DNA of 64,000 bases from Actinomyces glycerinitolerans (GCF_900098745.1 NZ_FQTT01000012.1:1-64000); one strand, 5' to 3'. Shown: positions 53,949-63,635, counted from the first letter of the stretch. Numbers and translations are program-made. The notes: generated from the sequence alone by a model not told the origin.

Positions 53949-54959
53949 ATGACCAGTGCCACCGACGCCGACGGCTTCCCCATCCTGCCCGACGAACCGG
54001 ACGCGGACGACCCCACCCGCGCCCCCATCGCGGTCCCCGACTACCCGGAGGACTTCCGCGCCGGCTTCGTCTGCCTGCTCGGCCGCCCCAACACCGGCAA
54101 GTCCACCCTGACCAACGCGCTGGTGGGCCAAAAGATCGCCATCACCTCAGGCCGCCCCGAAACCACCCGCCACAACGTGCGCGGCGTCGTCAGCCGGCCC
54201 GGCTCCCAGCTGGTGCTGGTGGACACCCCCGGCTTCCACCGCCCCCGCACCCTGCTCGGCCAACGCCTGAACGACCTCGTTCGCGACACGCTCACGGGCG
54301 TGGACGTGATCGCCTTCTGCATACCCGCCGGCGACAAGATCGGCCCCGGCGACCGGCTCATCGCCCGGGAACTGGCCGACCTGGGCAAGCCCGTCGTCGC
54401 CGTCGTCACCAAAACCGACACCGTCTCCCGCGCCAAGCTGGCCGAGCAGCTGCTCGCCGTCGACCAGCTCGGACAGTGGGCGGACATCGTGCCCGTCTCC
54501 GCACTCAAGGGGGACCAGGTCGACGTCCTGGAGGAAGTCCTCACCTCCCACCTGCCGGCATCCCCGCCGCTGTACCCCACCGACTCCGTCACCGACGAGC
54601 CCCAGGCCGTCATGGTCGGCGAGCTCGTTCGCGAGGCCGCCCTGGAGCGGCTGCGTGACGAGCTGCCGCACTCCCTGGCCGTCGTCGTCGACGAGATCGT
54701 CGACCCCAAGACCCAGGACGCGGGCCGCGTCAAGGGCACCGGCAACCGGCTGCAGGTGCGCGTCAGTCTGCTGGTGGAGCGCGACTCCCAGAAGGCCATT
54801 GTGATCGGTCGGGGCGGCGCCAACCTCAAGGCCATCGGCTCCGAGGCCCGCCGCGGCATCCAGGAGCTGCTGGGCCGTAAGGTCTATCTCGACCTGCACG
54901 TGCGCACCGTCAAGGACTGGCAGTCCGATCCGAAGGCCCTCGCCAGGCTCGGATTCTGA
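53949..54959 (+). CDS. era: GTPase Era
   Basis: 336 residues with an N-terminal acidic extension. G1 GRPNTGKSTLTNALVG, switch I TTRH, G3 DTPGFHRP, G4 TKTD, and C-terminal KH domain with VIGRGGANLKAIGSEARRGIQELLGRKVYLDLHVRTVKDWQ. Essential factor in 30S ribosome assembly. The intergenic gap from the CBS gene is 16 bp, so it is likely co-transcribed. Confidence 0.97.
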   Translation: MTSATDADGFPILPDEPDADDPTRAPIAVPDYPEDFRAGFVCLLGRPNTGKSTLTNALVGQKIAITSGRPETTRHNVRGVVSRPGSQLVLVDTPGFHRPRTLLGQRLNDLVRDTLTGVDVIAFCIPAGDKIGPGDRLIARELADLGKPVVAVVTKTDTVSRAKLAEQLLAVDQLGQWADIVPVSALKGDQVDVLEEVLTSHLPASPPLYPTDSVTDEPQAVMVGELVREAALERLRDELPHSLAVVVDEIVDPKTQDAGRVKGTGNRLQVRVSLLVERDSQKAIVIGRGGANLKAIGSEARRGIQELLGRKVYLDLHVRTVKDWQSDPKALARLGF

Positions 54960-54973
54960 AGGCCCACCCGCCC

Positions 54974-56881
54974 ATGTCCCCGCTGTCCCAACCACCCGAC
55001 GACCGATCCGGCGGGGGTGCGGCTCCGCGCCCCAAAACCGCGTCGCCGCGCCGGAGACGCACCCGGCCGGTCTCGCCGCGTCGCGCCCGGCCCAAAGCCC
55101 AGCCCGCACGCATCACCGCCGCCGAACTGCGCTCCGGATGGGCCTGGCTGCGTGAATTTCCCCGCCGCGCCTGGGCGCTGCTGTCCCGGCTGTGGCGCAC
55201 CGAGCGGCGCCGCACTCTGATCGTGCTGGCGGCCGCCGTCGGTGTAGCGGTGCTCCTCGGGTGGCTCGGCACCGGCGGCCGGGAGATCTGGGAAATCATG
55301 CTGACCGTCGGCCTGGGCGCCCTCGTGCTCGCGGTCTCCACCGACCACCGCACCATCGGCGGCGTGGTGGTCGCCGTCCTCGGCCTCAGCCTGATCGGCA
55401 CCTTCGCCGGTCCCCGCTGGAACCCCCAGCCGCTGACCGACTCGCTGGCCCCATCCACCACCGACACCAGCATCGGCGGGGCCGTTGCCACCGCCGCCGT
55501 CGGCACCTACGAGGTGGAGACCACCACCATCACCATCACCCAGGCCGACGGCGAGGAGGTGCCCGCACTGCTACGCCGTCCCGTAGGCGTTGAGGAGGAC
55601 ACGCCCGGCGTCGTCTTCATGCACGGCGCGGGCACCCACTCCATCTGGGGTTTCGCCGAACAGGCCGAGGCCCTCACCTCCACCGGCGTCACCACGCTCG
55701 TGCCCTCCAAACCCATGGAGAACTACTCCGCAACCGACCGGGACTACCTGTCCATGGCCGCCGATTATCAGCGCAGTCTCGACTACCTGGTCGCCCTGGA
55801 CGGCGTGGACAGCGACGACGTCGGCATCTACGGAGAGTCCGAGGGCGCCATCCCCGGGGTGGTGCTGACTGCGGAGGACGACCGCGTCGCCTTCCTCATT
55901 CTGGCCAGCGCCCCCGTGGTGCGGCTGCGCGAGCAGGCCGCGCTGGCCGTGGACAGCTACATGCGCAACGTAGGCGTGCCGCAGGCCATGCTCGACCTGA
56001 TTCCGCGCGTGCTCGGCAGCGCGGAGATCCCCGGCGGCGGCTTCGAGTACGCCGACTTCGACTCCGTGTCCTACCTGGAGACCATCACCGTTCCCATCCT
56101 CATGATGTACGGCACCGCCGACGCCTCCATGCCCCTGGTGCAGGGCCCCAGCACCGTGTGGGAGGCACTGCAGGCCGCCGACAACGACCAGCTCACCGTC
56201 CGCTACTACGACGGCGCCAACCACGGTCTCAAGCTCGGCATCACCACCGACGGTTCTCTCGCCCCGGGGGTCACCCGTGACCTGTCGCGCTGGGTCAATG
56301 GCCTGCCCGACACGGCCGCCGCCGTCCCGCACGTCGCCGGCGCCACCCCCACCCAGGCCTATTGGGCGCAGCGGCCCGCCTCCACCCGCTGGTACGCCTC
56401 CGGAGACCTCATGCTGGCCACATTCGTCATCGGCTTCGGACTGATGGCGGCGGCGGGGCTGGGCTGGCTGCTCGGACAGGGGCCGCGGCTGCGGGGCCGG
56501 CGCGGCCTGCACCTGCCGGACCCGATCGGCCGTTGGGCCGTGTCCCTGAGCGTGAGTGTCAGCGTCGCCTGGGCGCTGTACATCGTCTACATTCTCGGCG
56601 TGGCGTCCCTGGCCACCAGCTACCACACCAACTACCTGTTCTCCTACGGCGGCTGGGTGGTGGTCCAACTGGTTGCGGTGGTAGCCGTGGTTATCCTGGT
56701 CAAACTGACCTACCGCGCCCGGCTCATGCGCGCCGCCGCCCACGCGGCCAACCGGGATCGCGGTGAGAAGGGCCGCTGGCTCACCGTCCCCGCGGCGGCG
56801 GTGCTCTCGGCGGTCGTGATCGGTGCGGCCACGTTGCTGGTTGCGATCGCCTACTGGGGCCTGTTCCCCATGCTGGTGTGA
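54974..56881 (+). CDS. Membrane-embedded alpha/beta-hydrolase
   Basis: 635 residues. A basic N-terminus (PRRRRTRPVSPRRARPK) leads to three helices (about 72-145), an extracellular alpha/beta-hydrolase (nucleophile Ser289 in YGESEGAIPG, His in DGANHGLKLG, Asp in TADASMPLV), and four C-terminal helices (470-630). The FMHGAGTHSIWGFAEQAE region matches dienelactone-hydrolase-like proteins. Substrate unknown. It directly follows era by 14 bp and is likely read through. The insertion of hydrolase and two ABC systems here interrupts the era-leuA order. Confidence 0.8.
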   Translation: MSPLSQPPDDRSGGGAAPRPKTASPRRRRTRPVSPRRARPKAQPARITAAELRSGWAWLREFPRRAWALLSRLWRTERRRTLIVLAAAVGVAVLLGWLGTGGREIWEIMLTVGLGALVLAVSTDHRTIGGVVVAVLGLSLIGTFAGPRWNPQPLTDSLAPSTTDTSIGGAVATAAVGTYEVETTTITITQADGEEVPALLRRPVGVEEDTPGVVFMHGAGTHSIWGFAEQAEALTSTGVTTLVPSKPMENYSATDRDYLSMAADYQRSLDYLVALDGVDSDDVGIYGESEGAIPGVVLTAEDDRVAFLILASAPVVRLREQAALAVDSYMRNVGVPQAMLDLIPRVLGSAEIPGGGFEYADFDSVSYLETITVPILMMYGTADASMPLVQGPSTVWEALQAADNDQLTVRYYDGANHGLKLGITTDGSLAPGVTRDLSRWVNGLPDTAAAVPHVAGATPTQAYWAQRPASTRWYASGDLMLATFVIGFGLMAAAGLGWLLGQGPRLRGRRGLHLPDPIGRWAVSLSVSVSVAWALYIVYILGVASLATSYHTNYLFSYGGWVVVQLVAVVAVVILVKLTYRARLMRAAAHAANRDRGEKGRWLTVPAAAVLSAVVIGAATLLVAIAYWGLFPMLV

Positions 56882-56906
56882 GTCATCGGGAGGGTGAAGG
56901 CAGGCC

Positions 56907-58073
56907 GTGAGAGCCCTGAACTTGATCGCCGTCGCGTGTCGGCTGCACCGCCCGGGGCTGGTATTGACCCCGTCGGTGCGCTCGTTCGCGCTCGCACTGG
57001 TGTTCGTGCTCGTCTGGACCGCCACCCGGGGCGCGGTAACCGTTGCCGACTCCCTCGCCCGGTCGCTGACGGTGGCGGGGCTCGGGGTCCTGGTCGCGGC
57101 GGCGAACGCCTCGGCGCTGCTGCGGGATCTCGACGCCGTCCGACGCGGGGCGCTGCGCTACTACGGATTCGGGCCGGCGGATTTCCTCGCGCTGTATGCG
57201 GTCGCGTCCCTGCCGCTGACGGCGTTGGAAGCCGCCTGCGGAATGCTCGCGCTGGACTTCCCGGGCTGGCCCGACGTGAGCCGCTTCGGGCTGCTGTTGG
57301 CGGCGTGGACGGCGGCGACGGCGTCGGTGACGGTGGCAGCGGAGCGGTTCCGGGACGTCGATACCGTGGGGGGATGGTCTGTGCCGGGAGCCGGCGCAGG
57401 ACGAGGCGCCGACACGACAGACCTCGGAAACATGGGAGTGCGTCGTGGCAGTGCGGTGCGAGGCGCTCCAATGGCGCCGAGCGCTCGGCTGCGGTGTCGT
57501 CTACCGTTGGGCGCCCGGCTGCGGCGTCGTCTCCCGGCACTGGGCTTCGCCTACCTCCGCTCCGCCTCACGGTGGCCGGTGCTCGCCGCGGCCGCCGAGG
57601 GCCTGCTGATCGCGTACGTGCTGGGGCGCCTGGGCCAGCCTCTTTCTGCTGGGGTGTATGCGTCGGGCGCCTATCTGGCGGCGACCATCATCTGTGTTCT
57701 GGCGGAGGTGGACGATACAGCTGCCGCCCGGTTCGCCAGGAGTCGCTACGGTGTTGCCGACGCGGAGTTGCGGCGAGTCAAGTTCACGTTGGCGCTGCCG
57801 CTGCTGGTTGCCGAATGCCTGACGGCGATACTGTCCGGCGTATGGGCCGGGGCTCGTATCGACGGTGCCGCCGTGCTGGCCTGCCTGGCCTATCTGCCCC
57901 TGCTGGCCACTGTGCTGGCGGACGTCGCCACCGCCTACACCCGGCGGCATCGGATGCTGCCCGCCGCGGAGCTGGGCGGGGCGCTGCTCGCACTGGTTCC
58001 GGGGCTGCCCCTGGCGGTGCTCCCGGCCGTCTCCCACCTGTTGCGTAGGAGCGAACATGCTCGAAGTCATTGA
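56907..58073 (+). CDS. Uncharacterised polytopic membrane protein (ABC partner)
   Basis: 388 residues from GTG 56907. About eight hydrophobic segments in two groups separated by a Gly/Arg-rich loop (about 175-215). Within this loop a 30-bp tandem repeat (57481-57510, 57511-57540) encodes two copies of a segment like ARLRCRLPLG/ARLRRRLPAL. It overlaps the start of an ABC ATPase gene by 17 bp, so it is probably its permease, although the ABC-2 motif is not recognisable. Confidence 0.65.
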   Translation: MRALNLIAVACRLHRPGLVLTPSVRSFALALVFVLVWTATRGAVTVADSLARSLTVAGLGVLVAAANASALLRDLDAVRRGALRYYGFGPADFLALYAVASLPLTALEAACGMLALDFPGWPDVSRFGLLLAAWTAATASVTVAAERFRDVDTVGGWSVPGAGAGRGADTTDLGNMGVRRGSAVRGAPMAPSARLRCRLPLGARLRRRLPALGFAYLRSASRWPVLAAAAEGLLIAYVLGRLGQPLSAGVYASGAYLAATIICVLAEVDDTAAARFARSRYGVADAELRRVKFTLALPLLVAECLTAILSGVWAGARIDGAAVLACLAYLPLLATVLADVATAYTRRHRMLPAAELGGALLALVPGLPLAVLPAVSHLLRRSEHARSH

Positions 58074-58740
58074 CGCGCAGCGCCGTTACCGAGGCGGTCG
58101 CGGCACCGGGCCCGTGAGCCTGACAGTCAGCGCGGGGGAGGTGCTCGGCGTCGTCGGACCCAATGGGGCCGGCAAGACCACCCTCTTCGACGCGCTGTGC
58201 GGGGTGGGCGACCTCCACGCCGGCATCGTCCGGTTGGATGGCCGCGAGCTGGGTCGGCGCCTGCCCGCTGAACTGTGTGGCTTCCTGCCCGAGCAGAGCA
58301 GGCTGTTCCCACAGCTCACCGCCCTGCAGGCCTGCCGTTTCGAGGCCGCGATGCGCCGCCTGGAGATGGAAGAGGACGCGCTGGGGGAGCACCTGACCCG
58401 CTTCGGCTGCGCCGGCTTCCGCGACACCGAAGTGCGTCGCCTGTCCCAGGGGATGACGCGGCGCCTGGGGATCGCCTGCGCCTTCCTCGGCGCCCCACGA
58501 GTGGTGGTACTGGACGAGCCGCTCAACGGGCTCGATGTGGAGGGCGTGCTGCTGTTCAGGCGCGTCCTGGCCGACTACCTGGACGGCGGCGGCATGGCCC
58601 TGATGTCCAGCCACATCCTCAGCGTGCTCGATGAGGTCTGCGAGCGGGTAATCCTGCTCAAGGACGGGCTGGTGGCCGCCACCGTGGACGTGCCCGCCGG
58701 CGGTGCCGAACGGGCCTACCTCGAGGTGTTCGGGCGCTGA
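58057..58740 (+). CDS. ABC transporter ATP-binding protein
   Basis: 227 residues. Walker A GPNGAGKTTLFDAL, Q-loop LPEQSRLFPQLTAL, signature LSQGMTRRLGIACAFLG (LSQGM variant), Walker B VVVLDEPLNGLDV, H-loop ALMSSHILSVLDE. AGGAGC lies before ATG 58057, inside the membrane gene. Cargo unknown; the short form is typical of ABC-2 exporters. Its stop is 10 bases from the convergent XRE gene. Confidence 0.9.
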   Translation: MLEVIDAQRRYRGGRGTGPVSLTVSAGEVLGVVGPNGAGKTTLFDALCGVGDLHAGIVRLDGRELGRRLPAELCGFLPEQSRLFPQLTALQACRFEAAMRRLEMEEDALGEHLTRFGCAGFRDTEVRRLSQGMTRRLGIACAFLGAPRVVVLDEPLNGLDVEGVLLFRRVLADYLDGGGMALMSSHILSVLDEVCERVILLKDGLVAATVDVPAGGAERAYLEVFGR

Positions 58741-58750
58741 GTGGGCGCCC

Positions 58751-58975
58751 TCAGGTCAGGGGCGGGAACTCCTCCAGGGAGAACACCGACTCCACGGGCA
58801 CGTCGAAGTAGCGGGCGATGCGCAGCGCCAGATACAGCGACGGGGCGTACTCGCCGCGCTCCAGATAGCCGACCGTCTGGTAGTGGACGCCGAGCGCCTC
58901 CGCCAACTCCCGTCGGCTGACCCTGCGGTCCGCGCGCAGCACGGCGATCCGGTTGTGAACGACCTCTCCGGACAT
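58751..58975 (-). CDS. Small XRE-family HTH regulator
   Basis: 74 residues, entirely a helix-turn-helix (NRIAVLRADRRVSRRELAEALGVHYQTVGYLERGEYAPSLYLALRIARYF). This compact type commonly ends ABC exporter operons. One base separates it from the permease stop, so it is co-transcribed and may act on the dyad upstream of the operon (60776-60806). Confidence 0.92.
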   Translation of the reverse strand: MSGEVVHNRIAVLRADRRVSRRELAEALGVHYQTVGYLERGEYAPSLYLALRIARYFDVPVESVFSLEEFPPLT

Positions 58976-58976
58976 C

Positions 58977-59828
58977 TCACAGCCCAGTCTGCGAGCGGAT
59001 CGTTGACTGGGTGCGGTTCAGGCCGCCGATCGTCTCCTTGCGGAAGCTGCGGCGAATGACCGGCGGCACCAGCGCGAAGCCGACGACGACCCAGGCCAGC
59101 AGCACCCCGAAGCCCAACGCCGGGTGGAAGCTGCCGCCGATCTCCCACGACGGGTCGCCCACGAGCGCCCAGCGGGTCAGGTGCCCGGACCAGTAGGTCG
59201 GCAGCACCATTTGAATGCCCTGTACCCAGCCCGGTAGTGCGGAGGTCGGGTAGCAGCAACCGGCCAAGAACAGCGCGAGGCAGATCACCATGTTCACCAT
59301 GTAACTGTAAACGCCGCGGATGAACACGCTGAGGAAGAACCCGAGTGGCGCGCACGCCAGCGAGGCCAGCGCGGCAATAAGCAGGCAGAGCAGCGCCGTC
59401 CCGGTGGCGGGCATAGCGACATCAATCAAGAGGACAGTCCCCAGAAGGATCATCGCCTGCATGATGAAAACCAGCACCACGGTGGAAAGCGTCTTGCCGA
59501 TCGCCCAGGTGAGCGGTCCGTGCGGGAGGATACGCACCCGCAGCAGTGCGCCACCGATGCGGTCGGTATAGGTCTCCGCGCCTATCTGCATCATGATGAG
59601 ACTGGCGAAGCCGCCGACGCAGCTGGCCGCGAGCATGGTGCCGAAGGCGCTGGAAGACCCGAAACCTTGGAGCGGACCGTCGCTTATCCGGGAGACGACC
59701 AATATGGCGGCCACGGTCAGCACAATTGACGCCGCGCCGGCTCCCATGATGTTCGGGCGCAGGTCACCATAGGCCTGACGCGCCGCCGCGCGTAGTACGG
59801 ACAGGGGTAGAGATCGAGTGGGGGTCAT
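58977..59828 (-). CDS. ABC-2 type permease
   Basis: 283 residues with six helices. NIMGAGAASIVLTVAAILV begins the first; MMQIGAETYTDRIGGALLRVRILPHGPLTWAIGK is the ABC-2 cytoplasmic loop; the last is GVLLAWVVVGFALVPPVI with a basic tail (RRSFRKETIGG). Overlaps the ATPase gene by 4 bp. Probably exports a drug or peptide. Confidence 0.88.
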   Translation of the reverse strand: MTPTRSLPLSVLRAAARQAYGDLRPNIMGAGAASIVLTVAAILVVSRISDGPLQGFGSSSAFGTMLAASCVGGFASLIMMQIGAETYTDRIGGALLRVRILPHGPLTWAIGKTLSTVVLVFIMQAMILLGTVLLIDVAMPATGTALLCLLIAALASLACAPLGFFLSVFIRGVYSYMVNMVICLALFLAGCCYPTSALPGWVQGIQMVLPTYWSGHLTRWALVGDPSWEIGGSFHPALGFGVLLAWVVVGFALVPPVIRRSFRKETIGGLNRTQSTIRSQTGL

Positions 59829-60760
59829 GGCCTGGGTTCCTTGGTGCTAGGGGTGGTTGCCGGATCGCTCCGGACGGCCAGGTGATCTGTGCTGCTTCGC
59901 TCGTCCTCCGCGGGCTGGGAGACCAGGGCGAGGTAGGCCTCTTCCAAGGTGGGGCGGGTGACCGTCAACCCGCTGATCGCGTCCAGGTCCAGCTTCTGTA
60001 GAAAGCGCTCGGGGTTGGAGGTGGCATGCACATGGCGTACGCCGTCCTGCATCCAGGTCACCTCCGCCTCGCTGCTGATCCGCTCGCGCAGCTCGGCCAC
60101 GGTGCCGTCGGCGATAATCCGTCCCGCCGCCATGATGACCACGCGCGAGGCCAGGCGCTCGGCCTCGGAAAGGTCATGGGTGGTCATCAGCACGGTAGCG
60201 CGGTCGTCGACGCGCTCCATAATCAGATCGTGCAGGCGCGCCTTGGAGGAGGGGTCCAGACCCGTCGTCGGCTCATCGAGAATCAGCAGCTCCGGGCGCC
60301 CCAGCAGCGCCGCCGCGAAGTCAAGCGTGCGGCGCTGCCCTCCCGAGAGCCGGGACAGACGCGAGTTGGACTTGTCGGCCAGGCCCACGGCGTCGAGCAC
60401 CTCGGCCATCGTGGCCACCCGCGCCGATGCGGTCAGCTGCATGGAACGAATCCATTCCAACTGATCCTTCACCCGCCACTTGGCATGATCGGTCCAGTTC
60501 TGCTGCACCAGCCCGATCCGCGCCCAGAATGCGGCGCCCGCGCGGCGCGGATCGGTGTCGAATACGCGGACGCTGCCCGCGTGCGGGCGCAGTGAGCCGA
60601 GCAGGTTCTCCACCAACGTGGTCTTGCCGACGCCGTTGGGGCCCAACAGACAGACCACCTCGCCCGGCTGGACCGTGAGGCTGACGTCGTGCAGCACGGG
60701 GTTCTTGCCGTAGGCGAAGTCGACACCCCGGGCGGCGATTATGGGTGGGGCAGGGGACAT
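59825..60760 (-). CDS. ABC transporter ATP-binding protein
   Basis: 311 residues. Walker A GPNGVGKTTLVENLLG, Q-loop VQQNWTDHAKWRV, signature LSGGQRRTLDFAAALLG, Walker B LLILDEPTTGLDP, H-loop MTTHDLSEAE. Long C-terminal tail (SSTDHLAVRSDPATTP), as in DrrA-type drug-export ATPases. AAGGAGCGG precedes ATG 60760. First gene of a three-gene operon (ATPase, permease, XRE). Confidence 0.92.
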   Translation of the reverse strand: MSPAPPIIAARGVDFAYGKNPVLHDVSLTVQPGEVVCLLGPNGVGKTTLVENLLGSLRPHAGSVRVFDTDPRRAGAAFWARIGLVQQNWTDHAKWRVKDQLEWIRSMQLTASARVATMAEVLDAVGLADKSNSRLSRLSGGQRRTLDFAAALLGRPELLILDEPTTGLDPSSKARLHDLIMERVDDRATVLMTTHDLSEAERLASRVVIMAAGRIIADGTVAELRERISSEAEVTWMQDGVRHVHATSNPERFLQKLDLDAISGLTVTRPTLEEAYLALVSQPAEDERSSTDHLAVRSDPATTPSTKEPRP

Positions 60761-60775
60761 AACCGCTCCTTCCTG

Positions 60776-60822
60776 GTAGGTACGCTATCGATCGTAGCAG
60801 ACCTACTACATAATGCGTGTAG
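60776..60822 (-). promoter_or_regulatory. Interrupted 31-bp dyad operator upstream of ABC/XRE operon
   Basis: GTAGGT-N2-GCTA-N7-TAGC-N2-ACCTAC (60776-60806): all ten arm positions pair. A second dyad, CTACA-N7-TGTAG, overlaps at 60806-60822. The sites lie 16-62 bases before the ATPase start, fitting control by the XRE protein. Confidence 0.6.
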
Positions 60823-60915
60823 TGATGACGATTGCTGTGGCTGCAAGTCGCGAAATCCGTCCGTCGTCGCGCCGTCCACACTGTGACCTGGCGTGGCGGA
60901 GCGGCGGATTCGCGG

Positions 60916-60921
60916 TACGGT
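60916..60921 (+). promoter_or_regulatory. -10 box of the leuA leader transcript
   Basis: TACGGT, ending six bases before the GTG of the leader peptide at 60928. The expected transcription start is the GTG itself. No clear -35 box. Confidence 0.55.
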
Positions 60922-60927
60922 GTCCCC

Positions 60928-60987
60928 GTGCGCGCGACCTCCGTCCGGGAGCGGAACCTCCTGCTTAGTCGCCGCGGCGGGGCCTGA
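60928..60987 (+). CDS. leuL: Leu leader peptide (LLL)
   Basis: 19 residues, GTG start, TGA at 60985. It contains NLLLSRRGG, with codons CTC CTG CTT. A -10 box ends 6 bases upstream, so it is leaderless. GC-rich hairpins follow (60971-61011) and the stop lies inside the first stem. Leu-codon leaders before leuA (LEU elements) are known in actinobacteria. Leucine shortage would stall translation and change the fold to favour leuA. Confidence 0.75.
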   Translation: MRATSVRERNLLLSRRGGA

Positions 60988-61059
60988 CCAGGCCGGCACC
61001 CCGACCGCGGCTTACTTCGCGTAGCCAGCCATCCCGGCGCGCCGGGCACCGGTGCCGGG
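60971..61059 (+). terminator. leuA attenuator hairpins
   Basis: Hairpin 1: GCCGCGG (60971-60977) with CCGCGGC (61005-61011) and an inner GGCCT/AGGCC. Hairpin 2: CCCGGC (61033-61038) with GCCGGG (61054-61059), or the alternative palindromes nested in it. Hairpin 1 begins two codons after the Leu run. No U-run. Confidence 0.5.
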
Positions 61060-61092
61060 AACCAAGCACACCTGCTCAGGAGAACCAGACCC

Positions 61093-62872
61093 ATGCGTAC
61101 CGCCCGCCCCGCCCCGCAACAGCCCTCCGGCATGCCCTTCACCAAGTACCGGCCGTTCCTCGACACCGTCGACGCCTCCCTGCCGGACCGCACCTGGCCG
61201 AACAACCGCATCACCCACGCCCCCCGCTGGCTGAGCACCGATCTGCGCGACGGCAACCAGTCCCTCATCGAGCCCATGGGCCCCGCCGCCAAGCGCGCCA
61301 TCTTCGACCTGCTGGTGCGCATGGGCTTCAAGGAGATCGAGGTCGGCTTCCCCGCCGCCTCCCAGACCGACTACGACTTCGTGCGCTCCCTGGTGGAGGA
61401 CGACGCCATCCCCGAGGACGTCACCATCTCGGTGCTGACCCAGTCCCGCGAGGACCTGATCGACCGCACCCTGGACGCCTGCGTCGGCGCCCCGCGCGCC
61501 ACCGTCCACCTGTACAACGCCCTGTCTCCACTGTTCCGCGAGGTCGTCTTCCGCATGGGCAAGGACGACATCCGCGAACTCGCCGTCGAGGGCACGCGCC
61601 AGGTGATGGCCCGGGCGGAGAAGGTGCTCACCGACGACACCATCTTCGGCTACGAGTACTCCCCGGAGATCTTCGTGGACACCGAGCGCGAGTACTCCCT
61701 GGAGGTCTGTGAGGCCGTCATGGGCGTGTGGCAGCCCGAGGACGACCGCGAAATCATCCTCAACCTGCCCGCCACCGTCGAACGCGCCACCCCCAACGTT
61801 TACGCCGACCAGATCGAGTGGATGAGTCGCAACCTCTCCCACCGCGACGCCGTGTGCCTGTCCATCCACAACCACAACGACCGCGGCTCCGGCATCGCCG
61901 CCGCCGAACTGGGCATGCTCGCCGGTGCGGACCGCGTGGAGGGCTGCCTGTTCGGCCACGGCGAGCGTACCGGCAACGTCGACCTGGTCACCCTGGCCCT
62001 GAACCTGTTCAGCCAAGGCATCGACCCCATGCTCGACCTGTCCGACATCGACGAGGTGCGGCGCGTCGTCGAGCACTCCACTCAGATGGACGTGCCCCCG
62101 CGTACCCCCTACGCCGGCGAGCTCGTCTACACCTCCTTCTCCGGCTCCCACCAGGACGCCATCAAGAAGGGCTTCGCGGCCCGCGCCGAGAAGGTCGCCG
62201 CCAAGACCGCCGAGGGCATGAGCCAGGCCGAGGCCGAGGTGGCCGTGCCCTGGTCCATGCCCTACCTGCCCATCGACCCGCACGACGTCGGCCGCTCCTA
62301 CGAGGCCGTGGTGCGGGTGAACTCCCAGTCCGGCAAGGGCGGGGTGTCCTACCTGCTGCGCACCACCCACAACCTCGACCTGCCCCGTCGTCTGCAGATC
62401 GAGTTCTCCAACATCGTCCAGCACCACACCGACACCTTCGGCGGCGAGGTCGACGCCGACGAGCTGTGGTCGATCTTCGCCGACGAGTACCTGCCGGCCG
62501 CGGCCGCCCCCGGCGCCGACCTGCCCGCCTGGGGCCGCTACAGCCTCAAGGGGGGCGACCCTTACCGCAGTCGGCGACGACGAGTCCATCCTCACCGTCA
62601 CCATCTCCGACGGCGACGAGCGCAAGCTGCTCACGGCCTCCGGCTCCGGCCCGCTGGACGCATTCGTCACCGCCCTGGAGCAGACCGGCATCGAGGTGCG
62701 CATCCTCGACTACGCCGAGCACGCCCTGAGTGAGGGGCGTGACGCCCGCGCCGCCTGCTACGTCGAGTGCGAGGTCGGCGGCCAGGTGCTGTGGGGCGTC
62801 GGCATCGACCCCTCCATCACCACCGCCTCCTTCAAGGCCGTGATCTCCGCCGTCAACCGCGCCATGCGCTGA
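61093..62872 (+). pseudogene. leuA: 2-isopropylmalate synthase with +1 frameshift in a G6 run
   Basis: The first frame reads 488 residues of a clean Leu[71 protein letters not shown] (HNH metal motif). At G62550-62555 the frame breaks and runs to an unrelated stop at 62731-62733. Removing one G restores [20 protein letters not shown] and the C-terminal regulatory domain to a TGA at 62870 (592 residues, normal for LeuA). The barrel is intact; the leucine-feedback domain is lost if the shift is real. Sequencing error and slippage are alternatives. Confidence 0.9.
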
Positions 62873-62884
62873 CGGAGGCGCCGT

Positions 62885-63634
62885 TTGGGGGAGAGGCTCT
62901 ACCGGGACGAGGCCATCGTCCTGCGCACCTACAAACTGGGCGAGGCCGACCGCATCATCGTCATGCTCACCCGCGCCCACGGGCAGGTGCGCGCCGTCGC
63001 CAAGGGGGTGCGCCGCACCACCTCCCGCTTCGGCGCGCGTCTGGAGCCCTTCTCCATGATCGACGTGCAGCTGCACGCCGGCCGCAGCCTGGACGTGGTC
63101 ACCCAGGTGGAGACCATCGCCCCCTTCGGCCGCAGCATCGCCGCCGACTACGCGATGTTCACCTGCGCCGAGACCATGGCGGAGACCGCCGAGCGCCTCA
63201 CGCAGGACGACGGCGACCTGGGCACCAGCGACTCCCCCCAGCAGTTCCTGCTGCTGTACGGCGCGCTGTCCGCGCTGGCGCGACGCCGTCACGCCCCCGG
63301 TCTGGTACTCGACTCCTATCTGCTGCGGGCCCTGGCCCTGGCCGGCTGGGCGCCCTCCTGCTACGACTGCGCCCGCTGCGGCGCCCCCGGCCCGCATACC
63401 GCCTTCCACGTGCAGGCCGGCGGCGCCGTCTGCTCCGGCTGCCGACCCGCCGGCGCCGTCGACGTCGAACCGGGCGCCATGGCGCTGCTCGGTGCCCTGC
63501 TCTCGGGAAACTGGGAGCTGGCCGACGCCTCGAGCCCGCGCGAGCGTGCCCAAGCGTCCGGGTGCGTGTCCGCCTACCTGACCTGGCACCTGGAACGGCG
63601 CCTACGCTCCCTCTCCCTAGTAGAAAGGGCCTGA
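62885..63634 (+). CDS. recO: DNA repair protein RecO
   Basis: 249 residues, TTG start at 62885, 12 bases after the leuA frame end. OB-fold N-terminus ([62 protein letters not shown]), then a helical part with a four-Cys zinc site ([10 protein letters not shown] ... VCSGC). Loads RecA with RecR. Usual neighbour of leuA and uppS in actinobacteria. Confidence 0.93.
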   Translation: MGERLYRDEAIVLRTYKLGEADRIIVMLTRAHGQVRAVAKGVRRTTSRFGARLEPFSMIDVQLHAGRSLDVVTQVETIAPFGRSIAADYAMFTCAETMAETAERLTQDDGDLGTSDSPQQFLLLYGALSALARRRHAPGLVLDSYLLRALALAGWAPSCYDCARCGAPGPHTAFHVQAGGAVCSGCRPAGAVDVEPGAMALLGALLSGNWELADASSPRERAQASGCVSAYLTWHLERRLRSLSLVERA

Positions 63635-63635
63635 C

